Assembly (NCBI RefSeq): GCF_904848675.1
Contig: NZ_LR890047.1
Location: forward strand, 1,116,001 to 1,180,000
DNA length: 64,000 bases
From: Profftia tarda
GTDB lineage: Bacteria > Pseudomonadota > Gammaproteobacteria > Enterobacterales > Enterobacteriaceae
Reading direction: 5' to 3'
The first letter of the stretch is position 1. Each line of letters starts with the position of its first letter. Positions 1 to 9,607 of this stretch are shown in pieces. Below the pieces are notes generated by a model that saw only the letters and a list, made by a program, of their open reading frames with translations, did no database searches and was not told where the DNA came from. Made by a program: the position numbers and the translations under genes.

Positions 1-112
1 ACTGGGCAAGCAGTCCTTGGTGACCGCGGTGCACGCCATCGAAATTACCAATTGTTAAAATACAGCTATAATGACGTGCCCGTAGATTATAAATGCCACG
101 AATTAGCTCCAT
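1..112 (-). CDS. ribF: Bifunctional riboflavin kinase / FAD synthetase, N-terminal part (cut by window edge)
   Basis: The first 37 codons are present and the gene runs off the left edge. The translation begins MELIRGIYNL and continues with TIGNFDGVHRGHQGLL, the nucleotidyl-transferase motif at the start of bacterial RibF (GNFDGVHRGH). RibF phosphorylates riboflavin to FMN and adenylates FMN to FAD in the cytoplasm. The ATG at 110-112 is chosen because E. coli RibF starts at the equivalent residue (MKLIRGI); the ribosome site is weak (TGAG about 8 bases upstream). In E. coli ribF lies divergent from rpsT; here rpsT is about 62 kb away, so that pair has been separated, at least within this window. 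Identification is firm; the length and integrity of the remainder are unknown. Confidence 0.9.
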   Translation of the reverse strand, partial: MELIRGIYNLRARHYSCILTIGNFDGVHRGHQGLLAQ

Positions 113-384
113 ATCCAGCTCAACATTATAAATCAGCCAATTTATGACTGATACATAAACTAAAATTACCTAGGGATTATAAATATATAGTAACTAGCCA
201 CCATAAGTTCAATAGGTTCTGGTTAGTATGATATTATGTCTGCTTTTATACTCTTTATGCATTTAAAAGAGAGATTAAAACGAATATTTCATTCGTATAC
301 TGTAAAAATATTCTCTTTAGAAAAAAGTTTATGTCATAATATATGATGTTACGTAAGCATTAAATCAATTTAGAGGGTTTTATG

Positions 385-624
385 ATGAATTGTACTAAAA
401 TATTACTACTTAGTTCCCTAAGTCTAGCATCTACTATGCTGGTTGGATGTGCTAGTAATGCTAAAATAGACCAACTGTATACTAATATTCAAAATTTAGA
501 CAATAAATGCGCTCAGCTCAGTGACGACATTAACTCAATGCGTAGTGATGTTCAAACTGCTAAAGAAGATTCAGTAAGAGCGAACCAGCGCTTAGATAAT
601 ATGGCTCTTAAGCACAAGAAATAA
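385..624 (+). CDS. lpp: Major outer membrane (Braun) lipoprotein Lpp
   Basis: A 79-residue protein with a short signal peptide ending in the lipobox LVGC, then SNAKIDQL, and a heptad-repeat helix ending in RANQRLDNM and lysine. This is Braun's lipoprotein: a trimeric coiled coil in the periplasm, acylated at the cysteine into the outer membrane and bound to murein through its C-terminal lysine (K, present as KHKK). E. coli pre-Lpp is 78 residues. Two ATGs lie in tandem (382 and 385); 385 is preferred because GAGGG at 373-377 then has normal spacing. A clear stem-loop follows at 641-676. An extra cysteine (in DNKCAQL) inside the helix is unusual for the family. Retention of lpp together with murI and lolB suggests a real outer membrane and cell wall. 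Confidence 0.93.
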   Translation: MNCTKILLLSSLSLASTMLVGCASNAKIDQLYTNIQNLDNKCAQLSDDINSMRSDVQTAKEDSVRANQRLDNMALKHKK

Positions 625-640
625 TATGTAGTGTAACATG

Positions 641-676
641 GTAAAGCAAGTAGCTAACAAGTGCGACTTGCTTTAC
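641..676 (+). terminator. Stem-loop after lpp
   Basis: GTAAAGCAAG (641-650) is perfectly complementary to CTTGCTTTAC (667-676), a 10-bp stem with a 16-base loop, starting 16 bases after the lpp stop codon. No long T-run follows (TATCTCTTATT), so it may act as terminator or as the 3' stabilising structure typical of the abundant lpp mRNA. Confidence 0.65.
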
Positions 677-1932
677 TATCTCTTATTACTGACAATTGCC
701 CATAATCAAAATATTATACTACATATAGTAAACCGTTCATATACATGGCGGCGATTATACTACTATGAAAGCTTAAAGAATAGACATTAAAAGAAGAATA
801 AAAGAAGTCACACTAGAATAATAAACTCATAAAAAGCATTTAAATGGTTCAGTGTGTTTTATTAAATAAATGATCCATAACAACTAACCTGCATTTAATC
901 TACCTTATAACATGCAAATAAAATATTATTACTTTTTGAAAGATATTATTTTTATAACGACAATATCTCTTTAGTTATTATCTTAAGTAATAGCTAAATT
1001 ATAATAAAATCTAGCATAAATATTAGGAAGTATAAGAATACGATCATAGTCTATCATCATTTAATATAAATAATATATTAAAGCAGCGATCTACCTTAGA
1101 TCTTTAGCAGTTATCTGCATCCTGCAGAAGAAAAATAGTAAGTACTAATTAAGTATAACTATAAAAATAGTGTATTTTCTTGAAATATTGCTTAATTTTT
1201 TTTAAAGATTTAATATCAAATAAAATGCATAGTTAAAGGTAGCAGAGATTTACATTTATATGAGATGATATAAACCTATCACTATTATAGTATTTTGTTC
1301 TAGAATTACAGAAAATTATAAATATCAGTGAATTTCTTAATAGATTCAAGGGTAGACATATTAAGATTATTACTACTAGTGCTCCCAGAAAAACCGCAGT
1401 TATCTCATAAAGACATTCAGATTTAGGTCTCTTTTCGATTATGAGGACTAATAAAACTCACTGATGGTTCTATTGATTAATTATATTTACCGCTTAACTA
1501 CCGAGTCTGCTTATATTATTACCTACGTTAGGAATAAGCATATTTAATACACATAATGATTTTATTTTAGAACTATCCTTTTGTGTGACTCCGCTTTATA
1601 TTTCAATACATCCCGTTAAAATTCTATACAAAAATTATGTTAGACAGTAGCAAGTTATACTAAATATATAATATTATGAGGTACAACAATGTAATCATTG
1701 ATACAATAGCATAAATTCATTACCAAAGATAAATAACCGTTATAATATATCCATATTGACAGATAAAACATTTTTCTATTATGTAAGGCAATAAGAAATT
1801 TTCTGTTAGCTAACCTAATGGTCATAATCACTATTTTAGGTACAACTTTCATCATGATGACAGATATTCAGGCAATTCAGATCAAAAATCTATGTGAGTT
1901 AATTGATGATATACAAACATTTACGACTTTAG

Positions 1933-2058
1933 CTTTTGAGATATAATGAGGGTATACACTACATAAAATAACCATAGATATCTCATTAGATTATACTTTT
2001 GAGATATAATGAGGGTATACACTACATAAAATAACCATAGATATCTCATTAGATTATA
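1933..2058. repeat. Perfect 63-bp tandem duplication
   Basis: Positions 1933-1995 and 1996-2058 are identical by direct comparison and head-to-tail. The unit begins CTTTTGAGATATAATGAG and ends CTCATTAGATTATA. Inside each unit GAGATAT (1938-1944) can pair with ATATCTC (1978-1984), so each copy can form a stem-loop. Confidence 0.95.
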
Positions 2059-2342
2059 GATGACTACTCTACAGATAAAATTTTTTAGTATTCTTTTCTG
2101 ATTTTGATGAAGCTAATATTTGTAATAATGATATAAAATTATTCATATGATATTAGATATACTCAAGAGCGAGTGATATGTTACATATTTAAAATTAAAA
2201 ATCGATATATCCGCTAAACATTGCATAGATTTATTATGTTCTGAAAGTTTTTAGAATGTATTATTCAATTATATTATGAAAATAATAAAACTTTTCAAAA
2301 AGTAGTGATAGAATTCATTTTAATAAAGTGGTGAGAATTGTA

Positions 2343-3644
2343 ATGGGTAAGAATATCGTCGTACTAGGAGCGCAATGGGGTGATGAAGGAAAAGGTAAGA
2401 TAGTAGATTTATTAACCGAAAGGGCTAAATATGTTGTGCGCTACCAAGGAGGACACAACGCAGGTCATACTATAGTCATTAACGGCAAAAAAACTATTCT
2501 TCATTTGATTCCATCTGGGATTCTGCGTAAAAACGTAACGAGTATTATTGCAAACGGCGTTGTGTTGGCTCCTGATGCTTTAATCCGTGAAATTACAGAA
2601 CTTGAATCACATGATATTCCTGTTCGTGAACGTCTTTTAATATCCGAGTTATGTCCGCTGATCCTACCATATCATGTAGCACTAGATAAGGCTCGCGAAA
2701 AAGAGCGTGGTATAAAAGCTATCGGGACAACAGGTAGAGGTATAGGACCTGCATATGAAGATAAAATTGCTCGTCGCGGTCTGCGGGTTGGTGATTTATT
2801 TGATAAAAAAAACTTTGCAATCAAGCTAAAAACTATTATAGACTACCATAACTTTCAATTAGTTAACTACTATAATGTGCTGCCTATTAACTACCAAATA
2901 GTTCTGGATGAAGTGATGTCTGTCGCTGACATCATCACCGCTATGGTGGTTGATGTTTCGGATCTTCTGAACACAGCAAACAAGCAAGGTGCTTCTATAA
3001 TATTTGAGGGTGCACAAGGAACTCTACTAGACATAGACCATGGAACTTATCCATATGTAACTTCCTCCAATACTACTGCAGGCGGTGTATCTACCGGTAC
3101 CGGGGTAGGACCATGCTGCATTGATTACGTGCTAGGTATTTTTAAGGCTTACGCCACTCGAGTGGGTTCAGGTCCATTTCCAACTGAGTTATTAGATGAA
3201 AAAGGAGAACTCCTGTTTACTAAAGGCAAAGAATACGGCGCAACTACTGGACGTCGCCGCCGCACCGGATGGTTAGACGCTGTTATTCTACGTCGCGCTG
3301 TAACGCTTAACTCTCTTTCTGGCTTGTGCATAACTAAAATAGACGTTTTAGATGATTTAGAAAGCATAAAAATATGTATCGGTTATCGCATGCCTAATGG
3401 CCATACAATTGACACCACTCCACTGCACTCTGTAAATTGGAAAGGAATACAACCAATATATAAAACTTTGCCAGGTTGGGAAAAGCCTACATTTGGATTA
3501 AACGAATACAGTCAATTACCGCAAGCTGCAATAAACTATATTAGGTGTATAGAAGCAGAAACAGGAGTACCAGTTGATATTATTTCTACTGGTCCTGACC
3601 GTGCAGAGACTATCATTATAGAAGATCCTTTTAAGACTCAATAA
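2343..3644 (+). CDS. purA: Adenylosuccinate synthetase
   Basis: 433 residues (E. coli 432), with the signature WGDEGKGK (D14 and K17 region), GHNAGHT containing catalytic H42, TGRGIGPAYEDK and the C-terminal TTGRRRRTGWLD nucleotide loop. It joins IMP and aspartate with GTP hydrolysis to give adenylosuccinate, the committed step to AMP. The reading frame is open further upstream to a GTG at 2328, but the start at 2343 (MGKNIVV) matches the family and has GGTGAGA about 8 bases upstream. In E. coli purA is followed by nsrR and rnr; here nothing follows for 2.3 kb. With prs (next gene) it supplies purine nucleotides. Confidence 0.97.
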   Translation: MGKNIVVLGAQWGDEGKGKIVDLLTERAKYVVRYQGGHNAGHTIVINGKKTILHLIPSGILRKNVTSIIANGVVLAPDALIREITELESHDIPVRERLLISELCPLILPYHVALDKAREKERGIKAIGTTGRGIGPAYEDKIARRGLRVGDLFDKKNFAIKLKTIIDYHNFQLVNYYNVLPINYQIVLDEVMSVADIITAMVVDVSDLLNTANKQGASIIFEGAQGTLLDIDHGTYPYVTSSNTTAGGVSTGTGVGPCCIDYVLGIFKAYATRVGSGPFPTELLDEKGELLFTKGKEYGATTGRRRRTGWLDAVILRRAVTLNSLSGLCITKIDVLDDLESIKICIGYRMPNGHTIDTTPLHSVNWKGIQPIYKTLPGWEKPTFGLNEYSQLPQAAINYIRCIEAETGVPVDIISTGPDRAETIIIEDPFKTQ

Positions 3645-5973
3645 TTTATTTCTCTTATTTGTTGCTGAACTATGCAAAATAAAAATAGTTTATTATCATG
3701 CATAAATTTTGCTAGAAATATAAAGTATAATTTTAAGAAAGCTCTGATAACTTTTTAGATAAAAATAGTATGAATAAATAGTTATTAAAAAGTATAAATA
3801 ATTTATTAATAAAATAGCACAATAGTATTATACATCCTTATCCTTTGCTTGAATCATTACAGCAAACGACATCTTTAATTCATATGTTCATCAAGAACGT
3901 CATCAAAGACAACGAAAGACTTTAATTTCAATAACCATTAAATAAGGTTTAAACATAAGCCCTGCTATAATTTAGTTGCGATCTAAAATATTATTATAAA
4001 TATCAACGAACTAGTCTACTCAAAGTATAAAAAATTTTTTAAACATGTAAAATATTCGTATATCCATAACTATTCATGCAAGATAATGTCATCGGTATAT
4101 TTCAATATATGCGAGCATACTCTAAGAAAAGTATTGCTATCTATGCACATCACGCATAAGAGTAGAGTAAATTGATTGAATTCATATACATAAATGTTTA
4201 TCATAAAAGAATCATTAGACTCCCTTCAACTAATATTTATCTCATATATGCATCTTATCTTAATATGGCATTATTAGCTTTTCAAATGACTCTAACAGAG
4301 CGGGTTAAATAGATAATAAGTGGGAGTGGACAAGCATTAACCACTAAAACTTAGCAATCGCTTACAGAGAGCCAGTTCCTGATTAGAAAAAGATCAATGC
4401 CAACAACATGATCTTTTTCTAATTGTCAGTTTAAAGCAATTATCTTCTAAAATAATAATTCTACTGATAGCATTTATTTGTCTGAATATATTTATGAGTG
4501 GATAAAAAGTGTACAAAAATTAGAGAACACATAGCATAACAAATAGCGCAGAAAAATATGATACTACATAATTTTACGCTAGGATAACCGTAAGTCTTAT
4601 ATATATCTGGTTAGATCAAGCAAGTGTAGATTTTCAGATCAGTCAACACTAATATTATTAGTCGCAGGATATAGTATGTACAGAGCATTCTATATCTTTA
4701 ATAAGTTCACGACTTATTACTCAACAGTGATTTCATAAATTGAGAGCACTGATCAAGTTCATGTTAGTGCTATTAGATCTAACATGAAAGATATTCTTGT
4801 TGAATGATACTCAATTCAAAAATAATTTAATAGATAAAGTATAAGATTAGGATTGCCTAGAGCATATTTTTGAATTAATTAATAAATTATACTCAATAAT
4901 AAAGTTAGAAAATGCTTTGCATAAAGTATAAGTTTTTAAATAAAACAAAGATCTTTTGATAAAGAAGTACTACTTCTAAGTATCGCATTATTATTTGTAC
5001 GATCTTCTTATTTTTAGAAGATTCTAAAAGAAATAAAAATATCTACTGTTAGATATAGCTAGTTTTTAAAATAAATTACCTATAATCCCATATATGTAAA
5101 TAGTCATAACTTATTTATAAATATGATAATTGTAAAATTACCTAGCTCAGGTACAGATCAATTATTTAAATGAAAAAATCTAATATTAAATGATGATCAT
5201 CAAAATTATTTTTTCATATCTTTCTATCGATAATATATAATATAATATTTAGTGATATAAGATGCTTATAAATTACTGATCCTAATAAAATATTATTATT
5301 TTAACAATTTACGTTATTAAATTACTATATAATATTTTATATTGCGAGGATCCACTGATCTTATAAAAAGAAATATAATAGTAATTAATTTTAATATTAA
5401 TACATGAAGAAATAATTATATAATATATCATATTATGATCGGTCAAATGTAGAGCTATATAATTACCTAAATTTATCAAAAATATTTTTACTATTATATT
5501 TATTAGCAAAATTAATATTTTATTCTACTTATTAACAAATCAAACAATATATCGTTATATAATGTTCATTATAATTCTTAACTTATTTACTACAATAATG
5601 ATCCTATTCAGGCAAATCAAGAAGAAAAAATTATTAGTTCAATCTTTAAGATAGAAGTCTGTATATAATTATTGTGCAATAGGTTAAAATAATTAGAAGT
5701 CATCATAATCTTAGCTTAAAATAGTAATATAAGGCAGGCAATATTCGATAAAGAAGAATCATATAGATTCATATAGATTCATAGATAATGCCACCGCATA
5801 ATATAATTTTAAATAGCTGATGATAATTTTTCTCTAATTATTATTTTATCGCATCTTAGACAAAGATTCTTAATGTTTACGGACTTAATCAACTTCTGAA
5901 GAATTTTTATTATTTTCTTCAATTCACTTATAGACTTCATCTAGATGCATTAAATCATAAGCATATATTATGC
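3645..5973. other. Long noncoding stretch between purA and prs
   Basis: No readable frame of family character. The section around 4290-4430 is less A+T-rich and ends with a 14-bp perfect hairpin (4383-4422). A short 10-bp repeat (ATATAGATTC) occurs twice at 5761-5780. The hairpin at 5958-5976 belongs to the 3' end of prs. Confidence 0.55.
4379..4429. other. Strong isolated stem-loop
   Basis: TTAGAAAAAGATCA (4383-4396) is perfectly complementary to TGATCTTTTTCTAA (4409-4422), with a 12-base loop; CTGA/TCAG extends the stem beyond a 3-base bulge (4423-4425). It lies over 700 bases past purA with no adjacent gene. It may be a terminator left over from an erased gene or the 3' end of an unrecognised small RNA; its function is unknown. 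Confidence 0.5.
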
Positions 5974-5976
5974 TTA
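5958..5976 (-). terminator. Small stem-loop at the prs stop codon
   Basis: On the minus strand TAAGCATA-ATA-TATGCTTA forms an 8-bp stem with a 3-base loop, beginning with the prs stop codon itself. There is no T-run afterwards, so transcript-end stabilisation is as likely as termination. Confidence 0.35.
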
Positions 5977-6921
5977 GTACTCGAACATTGCAGAAATAGA
6001 TTCTTCATTGCTTATGCGCCGGATAGCTTCTGCTAGCATACCCGATAGAGTTAGAGTACGAACTTTTTTTAGTGCTTTTATTTCTGCGGAAAGAGGAATG
6101 GTATCGCATACTATGATTTTATCGATAACAGAACTTTGAATATTACTTATCGCATTACCGGAGAAGATTGGATGAGTTGCATAGGCAAAAACACTTTTAG
6201 CACCACGTTCTTTTAATGCTTCAGCAGCCTTACACAGAGTACCCCCAGTATCTATCATGTCGTCAACTAGCACGCAGTCACGACCAGAAACGTCACCAAT
6301 AATATGCATAATTTGAGATACGTTAGCGCGAGGACGACGTTTATCAATTATTGCCATATCAGTATCGTTAAGCAGTTTAGCAATAGCACGAGCACGAACC
6401 ACACCACCTATATCTGGAGAAACTACCATTGGTTTATTCATATTTTTTTGGAGCATGTCGTCTAACAGAATAGGACTGCCAAATACGTTGTCTACGGGAA
6501 CGTCGAAAAAACCTTGAATCTGTTCCGCATGCAGATCTACAGTAAGAACACGATCTACGCCTACACTTGATAAAAAATCAGCTACAATCTTAGCAGTGAT
6601 GGGTACACGGGCAGAACGAACACGGCGATCTTGACGAGCATATCCAAAATAGGGTATTACAGCAGTGATACGTCCTGCAGAGGCACGGCGCAATGCATCT
6701 ACCATGACTACTAGTTCAATCAAGTTATCATTGGTTGGAGCACAAGTAGACTGGATAATAAAAACATCACCGCCTCGTACATTCTCATTTATTTGCACAC
6801 TGACTTCGCCGTCACTAAAACGTCCTACAGCAGCATCGCCCAGACTAGTGTAGAGACGGCTGGCAATCCGCCGTGCTAATTCCGGAGTAGCATTACCAGA
6901 AAAAAGCTTCATGTCAGGCAC
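5974..6921 (-). CDS. prs: Ribose-phosphate pyrophosphokinase (PRPP synthetase)
   Basis: 315 residues, the same length as E. coli Prs, and almost identical to it. Visible motifs are FSDGEVSVQI near the N-terminus, RQDRRVRSARVPITAK (ATP/flexible loop), VDLHAEQIQGFFD, the IDKRRPR catalytic loop, and the PRPP-binding loop CVLVDDMIDTGGTL. It transfers pyrophosphate from ATP to ribose-5-phosphate, giving PRPP for purine, pyrimidine, NAD, histidine and tryptophan synthesis. It starts with GTG at 6919-6921 (GTG CCT GAC ATG), as in E. coli, with AGAGG upstream. In E. coli the order is lolB-ispE-prs on one strand; the same order is kept here, with 1.1 kb of noncoding DNA between ispE and prs. Confidence 0.98.
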   Translation of the reverse strand: MPDMKLFSGNATPELARRIASRLYTSLGDAAVGRFSDGEVSVQINENVRGGDVFIIQSTCAPTNDNLIELVVMVDALRRASAGRITAVIPYFGYARQDRRVRSARVPITAKIVADFLSSVGVDRVLTVDLHAEQIQGFFDVPVDNVFGSPILLDDMLQKNMNKPMVVSPDIGGVVRARAIAKLLNDTDMAIIDKRRPRANVSQIMHIIGDVSGRDCVLVDDMIDTGGTLCKAAEALKERGAKSVFAYATHPIFSGNAISNIQSSVIDKIIVCDTIPLSAEIKALKKVRTLTLSGMLAEAIRRISNEESISAMFEY

Positions 6922-8115
6922 GAAAACCTCTATATGATTTCTAAAAAATCATTACGGATACATTGAATAAAGGGATATAAAGGTTATTTTATTTACCCTC
7001 ATAGTAAATTACTTTAGAATAGTATTCAAAGTATAAAGTAAGGTAAATGTCAACTATGAGCACTATGATAAATAGTATATACTATCATAATTATGCTCAT
7101 TAAAGATAATTCAGTTTAATTATCCTTCCGGTGATCATCATAACTTTATATATAATAGCATTGAAGTAAGAATACTACTATATCAACTAATATACTCTGC
7201 AGTATTATATCCAATTTATTTGTTTTGTTTTAACTATTTACCTAGTTTTTATAGAATAATTTTCTACGTAATGATTATAATTATAGTGTTATTAAATAAT
7301 AACCTATCTGTTTTATTTTAAAATATATAATATCTTTATACTAGTATAATTTACATGGGTTATATTTGCATTATAATAAAGTTTTTTGAATATATGATAT
7401 TACGTTTATAATCATATTCAAAAACTAACATAGTTCTATATTAATTACATGCTGTTAGTATACTTCTCTGATCTTTCTGTAAATTCTTTTAACATATGTC
7501 TGTACAAAAAAATATATTATTAATTTCCCAACATCTTATTTGCTTGCAAGTATACACCTTCTATTTTGTTATTGAGTAATTTATATCTTTATACAGAACT
7601 ATATAATTTTTACTAAATTTATCTCATATCTTTATGAGAGGTACTGTACAATTAATTTTTCTATTATTAGTAATATGCTAATCATATTTCTGTAGTCAAA
7701 ATAACCTAGAGTGGTTAGCACAAAAGTTAACTATCCCCCCTGAATATATACTTATACTTACTGATTAATCAAGCGAGGCAATAGATAGGTTAGTAACCTG
7801 CTGGTTTTAAACTCTCTTAATAATAAGGAACTAACAAGTGAGAAACGATTAATAATATTGTATCATAGTAACGTTGAAAGATAATATATTCTTCTAAGAA
7901 GAACTTGCTTCTCTTAAATCGAGAGTGATCAAAAGAATTATAGAACTATAATCGTCAGCATCATTAATACTTTTATGTATTACCCTAATCATCATTAATA
8001 CTTTTATGTATTACCCTAATATTGACAGTATGGAATATATTTTAATGATATGAGTTATTCTTTAACTAAGTAAAGAAGATCCAGAAAATATTTAAACTCA
8101 AGTACCAAATAAAAA
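6922..8115. other. Noncoding stretch between ispE and prs
   Basis: Holds the prs leader and a perfect 31-bp tandem duplication (7959-8020). No gene remnant recognised; the interval is much longer than in E. coli. Confidence 0.55.
7959..8020. repeat. Perfect 31-bp tandem duplication
   Basis: Positions 7959-7989 and 7990-8020 are identical and adjacent. The unit starts CATCATTAATACTTTTATG and ends TACCCTAAT. It lies about 100 bases past the ispE stop codon, in noncoding DNA. Confidence 0.93.
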
Positions 8116-8988
8116 TTATTTTGCAGAGTTCATAAAATCTGATCTAAAAATTTGTAGCGGTGAACTATTAACTCCGCGCGCAACAAAAGACGTGATCCAA
8201 TCTGGTATCTTGCGCTGCACCTCAAGAGCAGAAAACTCAGTCTCAAATTCAGCAAATACACAAGCACCTGTACCAGTTAAACGAGAAGGTGAATATTGTG
8301 ACAGCGATGAAATAACCCGATCAACATCATAGAAACGTTTTCTAACTATAAGCTCACAATCATTTGTATGCGGGATGCTCATCAGATCCTCGAAACTGCG
8401 CACAGGAGAGTTTCTGGTCAATTCCGGATCAGTAAATATCTTTGATGTGGGAATATTTAGACCAGGATGTGCAATAAGATACCATTTTTCTTTAGGATAC
8501 GCTGGATGTATCAATCTTCCAACACCGTTTGAAAAACATGCAAAACCATTCACAAAAAAAGGTACATCCGCACCAAGCTCGATACTCATCTTGACTAATT
8601 CATGATCATTAAAATTAGTCTGCCATAATGTATTAAGAGCTACCAATGCTGTAGCAGCATTAGAAGAACCTCCACCGAGACCTCCGCCTATCGGAATTAT
8701 TTTTTTAAGTTCAATATCTGCGCCACAATAATCAAAACATTTAGGCAAATTATTACGCAGTAATTTAGCAGCACGTATAATTAGATTCTGGTCATTAGAT
8801 AAACCGTTAATTTTAGTGAGCAAATTTAGTTTACCGTCACTACGTGGTGTAATAATTAATTCATCGCTATACTCTAAAAATTGGAATAAAGTTTGCAAGT
8901 TATGGTAGCCATCATAACGACGATTAATAATATATAAAAATAAATTTATCTTAGCTGGGGAAGGCCACGTACTGCTGCTAGAAATCAT
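8116..8988 (-). CDS. ispE: 4-diphosphocytidyl-2-C-methyl-D-erythritol kinase
   Basis: 290 residues (E. coli 283), a GHMP-family kinase. WPSPAKINLFL near the N-terminus carries K13, the glycine-rich ATP loop PIGGGLGGGSSNAA spans about 99-112, and GADVPFFV carries the catalytic aspartate D141; the C-terminal RLTGTGACVFAEF motif is also present. It phosphorylates CDP-methylerythritol in the MEP route to isoprenoid units, needed for undecaprenyl phosphate and quinones. Its start overlaps the end of lolB by 11 bases, indicating translation coupling in a lolB-ispE operon, as in E. coli. The last few residues (SDFMNSAK) extend beyond the E. coli end. Confidence 0.96.
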   Translation of the reverse strand: MISSSSTWPSPAKINLFLYIINRRYDGYHNLQTLFQFLEYSDELIITPRSDGKLNLLTKINGLSNDQNLIIRAAKLLRNNLPKCFDYCGADIELKKIIPIGGGLGGGSSNAATALVALNTLWQTNFNDHELVKMSIELGADVPFFVNGFACFSNGVGRLIHPAYPKEKWYLIAHPGLNIPTSKIFTDPELTRNSPVRSFEDLMSIPHTNDCELIVRKRFYDVDRVISSLSQYSPSRLTGTGACVFAEFETEFSALEVQRKIPDWITSFVARGVNSSPLQIFRSDFMNSAK

Positions 8989-9607
8989 TTTTTAAGACCC
9001 AAGTATCAATTTTAAGTTTTACGAGTTTATCGTCTTGTATAATATCTAACTGAGTGGGCATTTCAGGATAAGTATCAGAGTTATATTTTAAATATTTTAC
9101 TTTCCACGTTACACCATCTTTAATCTCAGTAATATTTTGCAACTTATCTTGATTATTGAGCTTAACATAAACAGCATTACCGGGTAATCCTAATATCCAT
9201 AAACGCAATATTTGTAGAGGTATACGTATACCGGTAAGCTTTTGGATTATTTCATCTGCGCTTTTGCTAAAGTAACTCTTACCTTTGTGATCGGTCAGCC
9301 AAATAATTCCTCGAATACTATAAAGAGATATTGCATTACTGAACATTGGATTACTAATTACTATGTAGTAATAATCAGGCGCGCTCTGTTGCCAAAAAAA
9401 ACGAGCATATAGTCTCTGATGATTCGAAAAATAAGCCAAAGATCCACTAGTTTGGTATTTGACAATTTTTTGTACCTGATTCTTATGCTCGCGCCAGCGC
9501 AAGCACTGATAATTGCTGCCTGTAATATTTTTATGTTGTATAATATTACAGGCAGTTAATGAGAAAAAACTAAAGGCTAGCACTATAATAAAAGTTATTT
9601 TTTGCAC
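8978..9607 (-). CDS. lolB: Outer-membrane lipoprotein receptor LolB
   Basis: 209 residues (E. coli precursor 207). The N-terminus is a lipoprotein signal peptide ending in the lipobox LTAC, with mature Cys at residue 20. Recognition is by context (upstream of ispE, as in E. coli) and by features such as PLQILRLWILGLPG in the middle. LolB accepts lipoproteins from LolA in the periplasm and inserts them into the outer membrane. It is more diverged than its neighbours, as is usual for this protein. Its retention fits the presence of lpp. The region upstream, where the divergent hemA would lie in relatives, is empty. Confidence 0.9.
   Translation of the reverse strand: MQKITFIIVLAFSFFSLTACNIIQHKNITGSNYQCLRWREHKNQVQKIVKYQTSGSLAYFSNHQRLYARFFWQQSAPDYYYIVISNPMFSNAISLYSIRGIIWLTDHKGKSYFSKSADEIIQKLTGIRIPLQILRLWILGLPGNAVYVKLNNQDKLQNITEIKDGVTWKVKYLKYNSDTYPEMPTQLDIIQDDKLVKLKIDTWVLKNDF

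Larger units (their letters stand above)
625..2342. other. Noncoding stretch between lpp and purA
   Basis: A+T-rich DNA with stops in all frames apart from short chance frames. It holds the lpp stem-loop (641-676) and the 63-bp tandem duplication (1933-2058). I recognise no gene remnant. Confidence 0.6.

Noticed and set aside
5761..5786. Short repeat of ATATAGATTC (about 2.5 units)
   Set aside because: Low-complexity A+T sequence of this size is expected by chance; no CRISPR-like spacing.
8375..8605. Open frame opposite ispE
   Set aside because: Antisense shadow of a conserved gene; the same applies to frames opposite purA, prs, queA, murI, trkH, fabB and rpsT.
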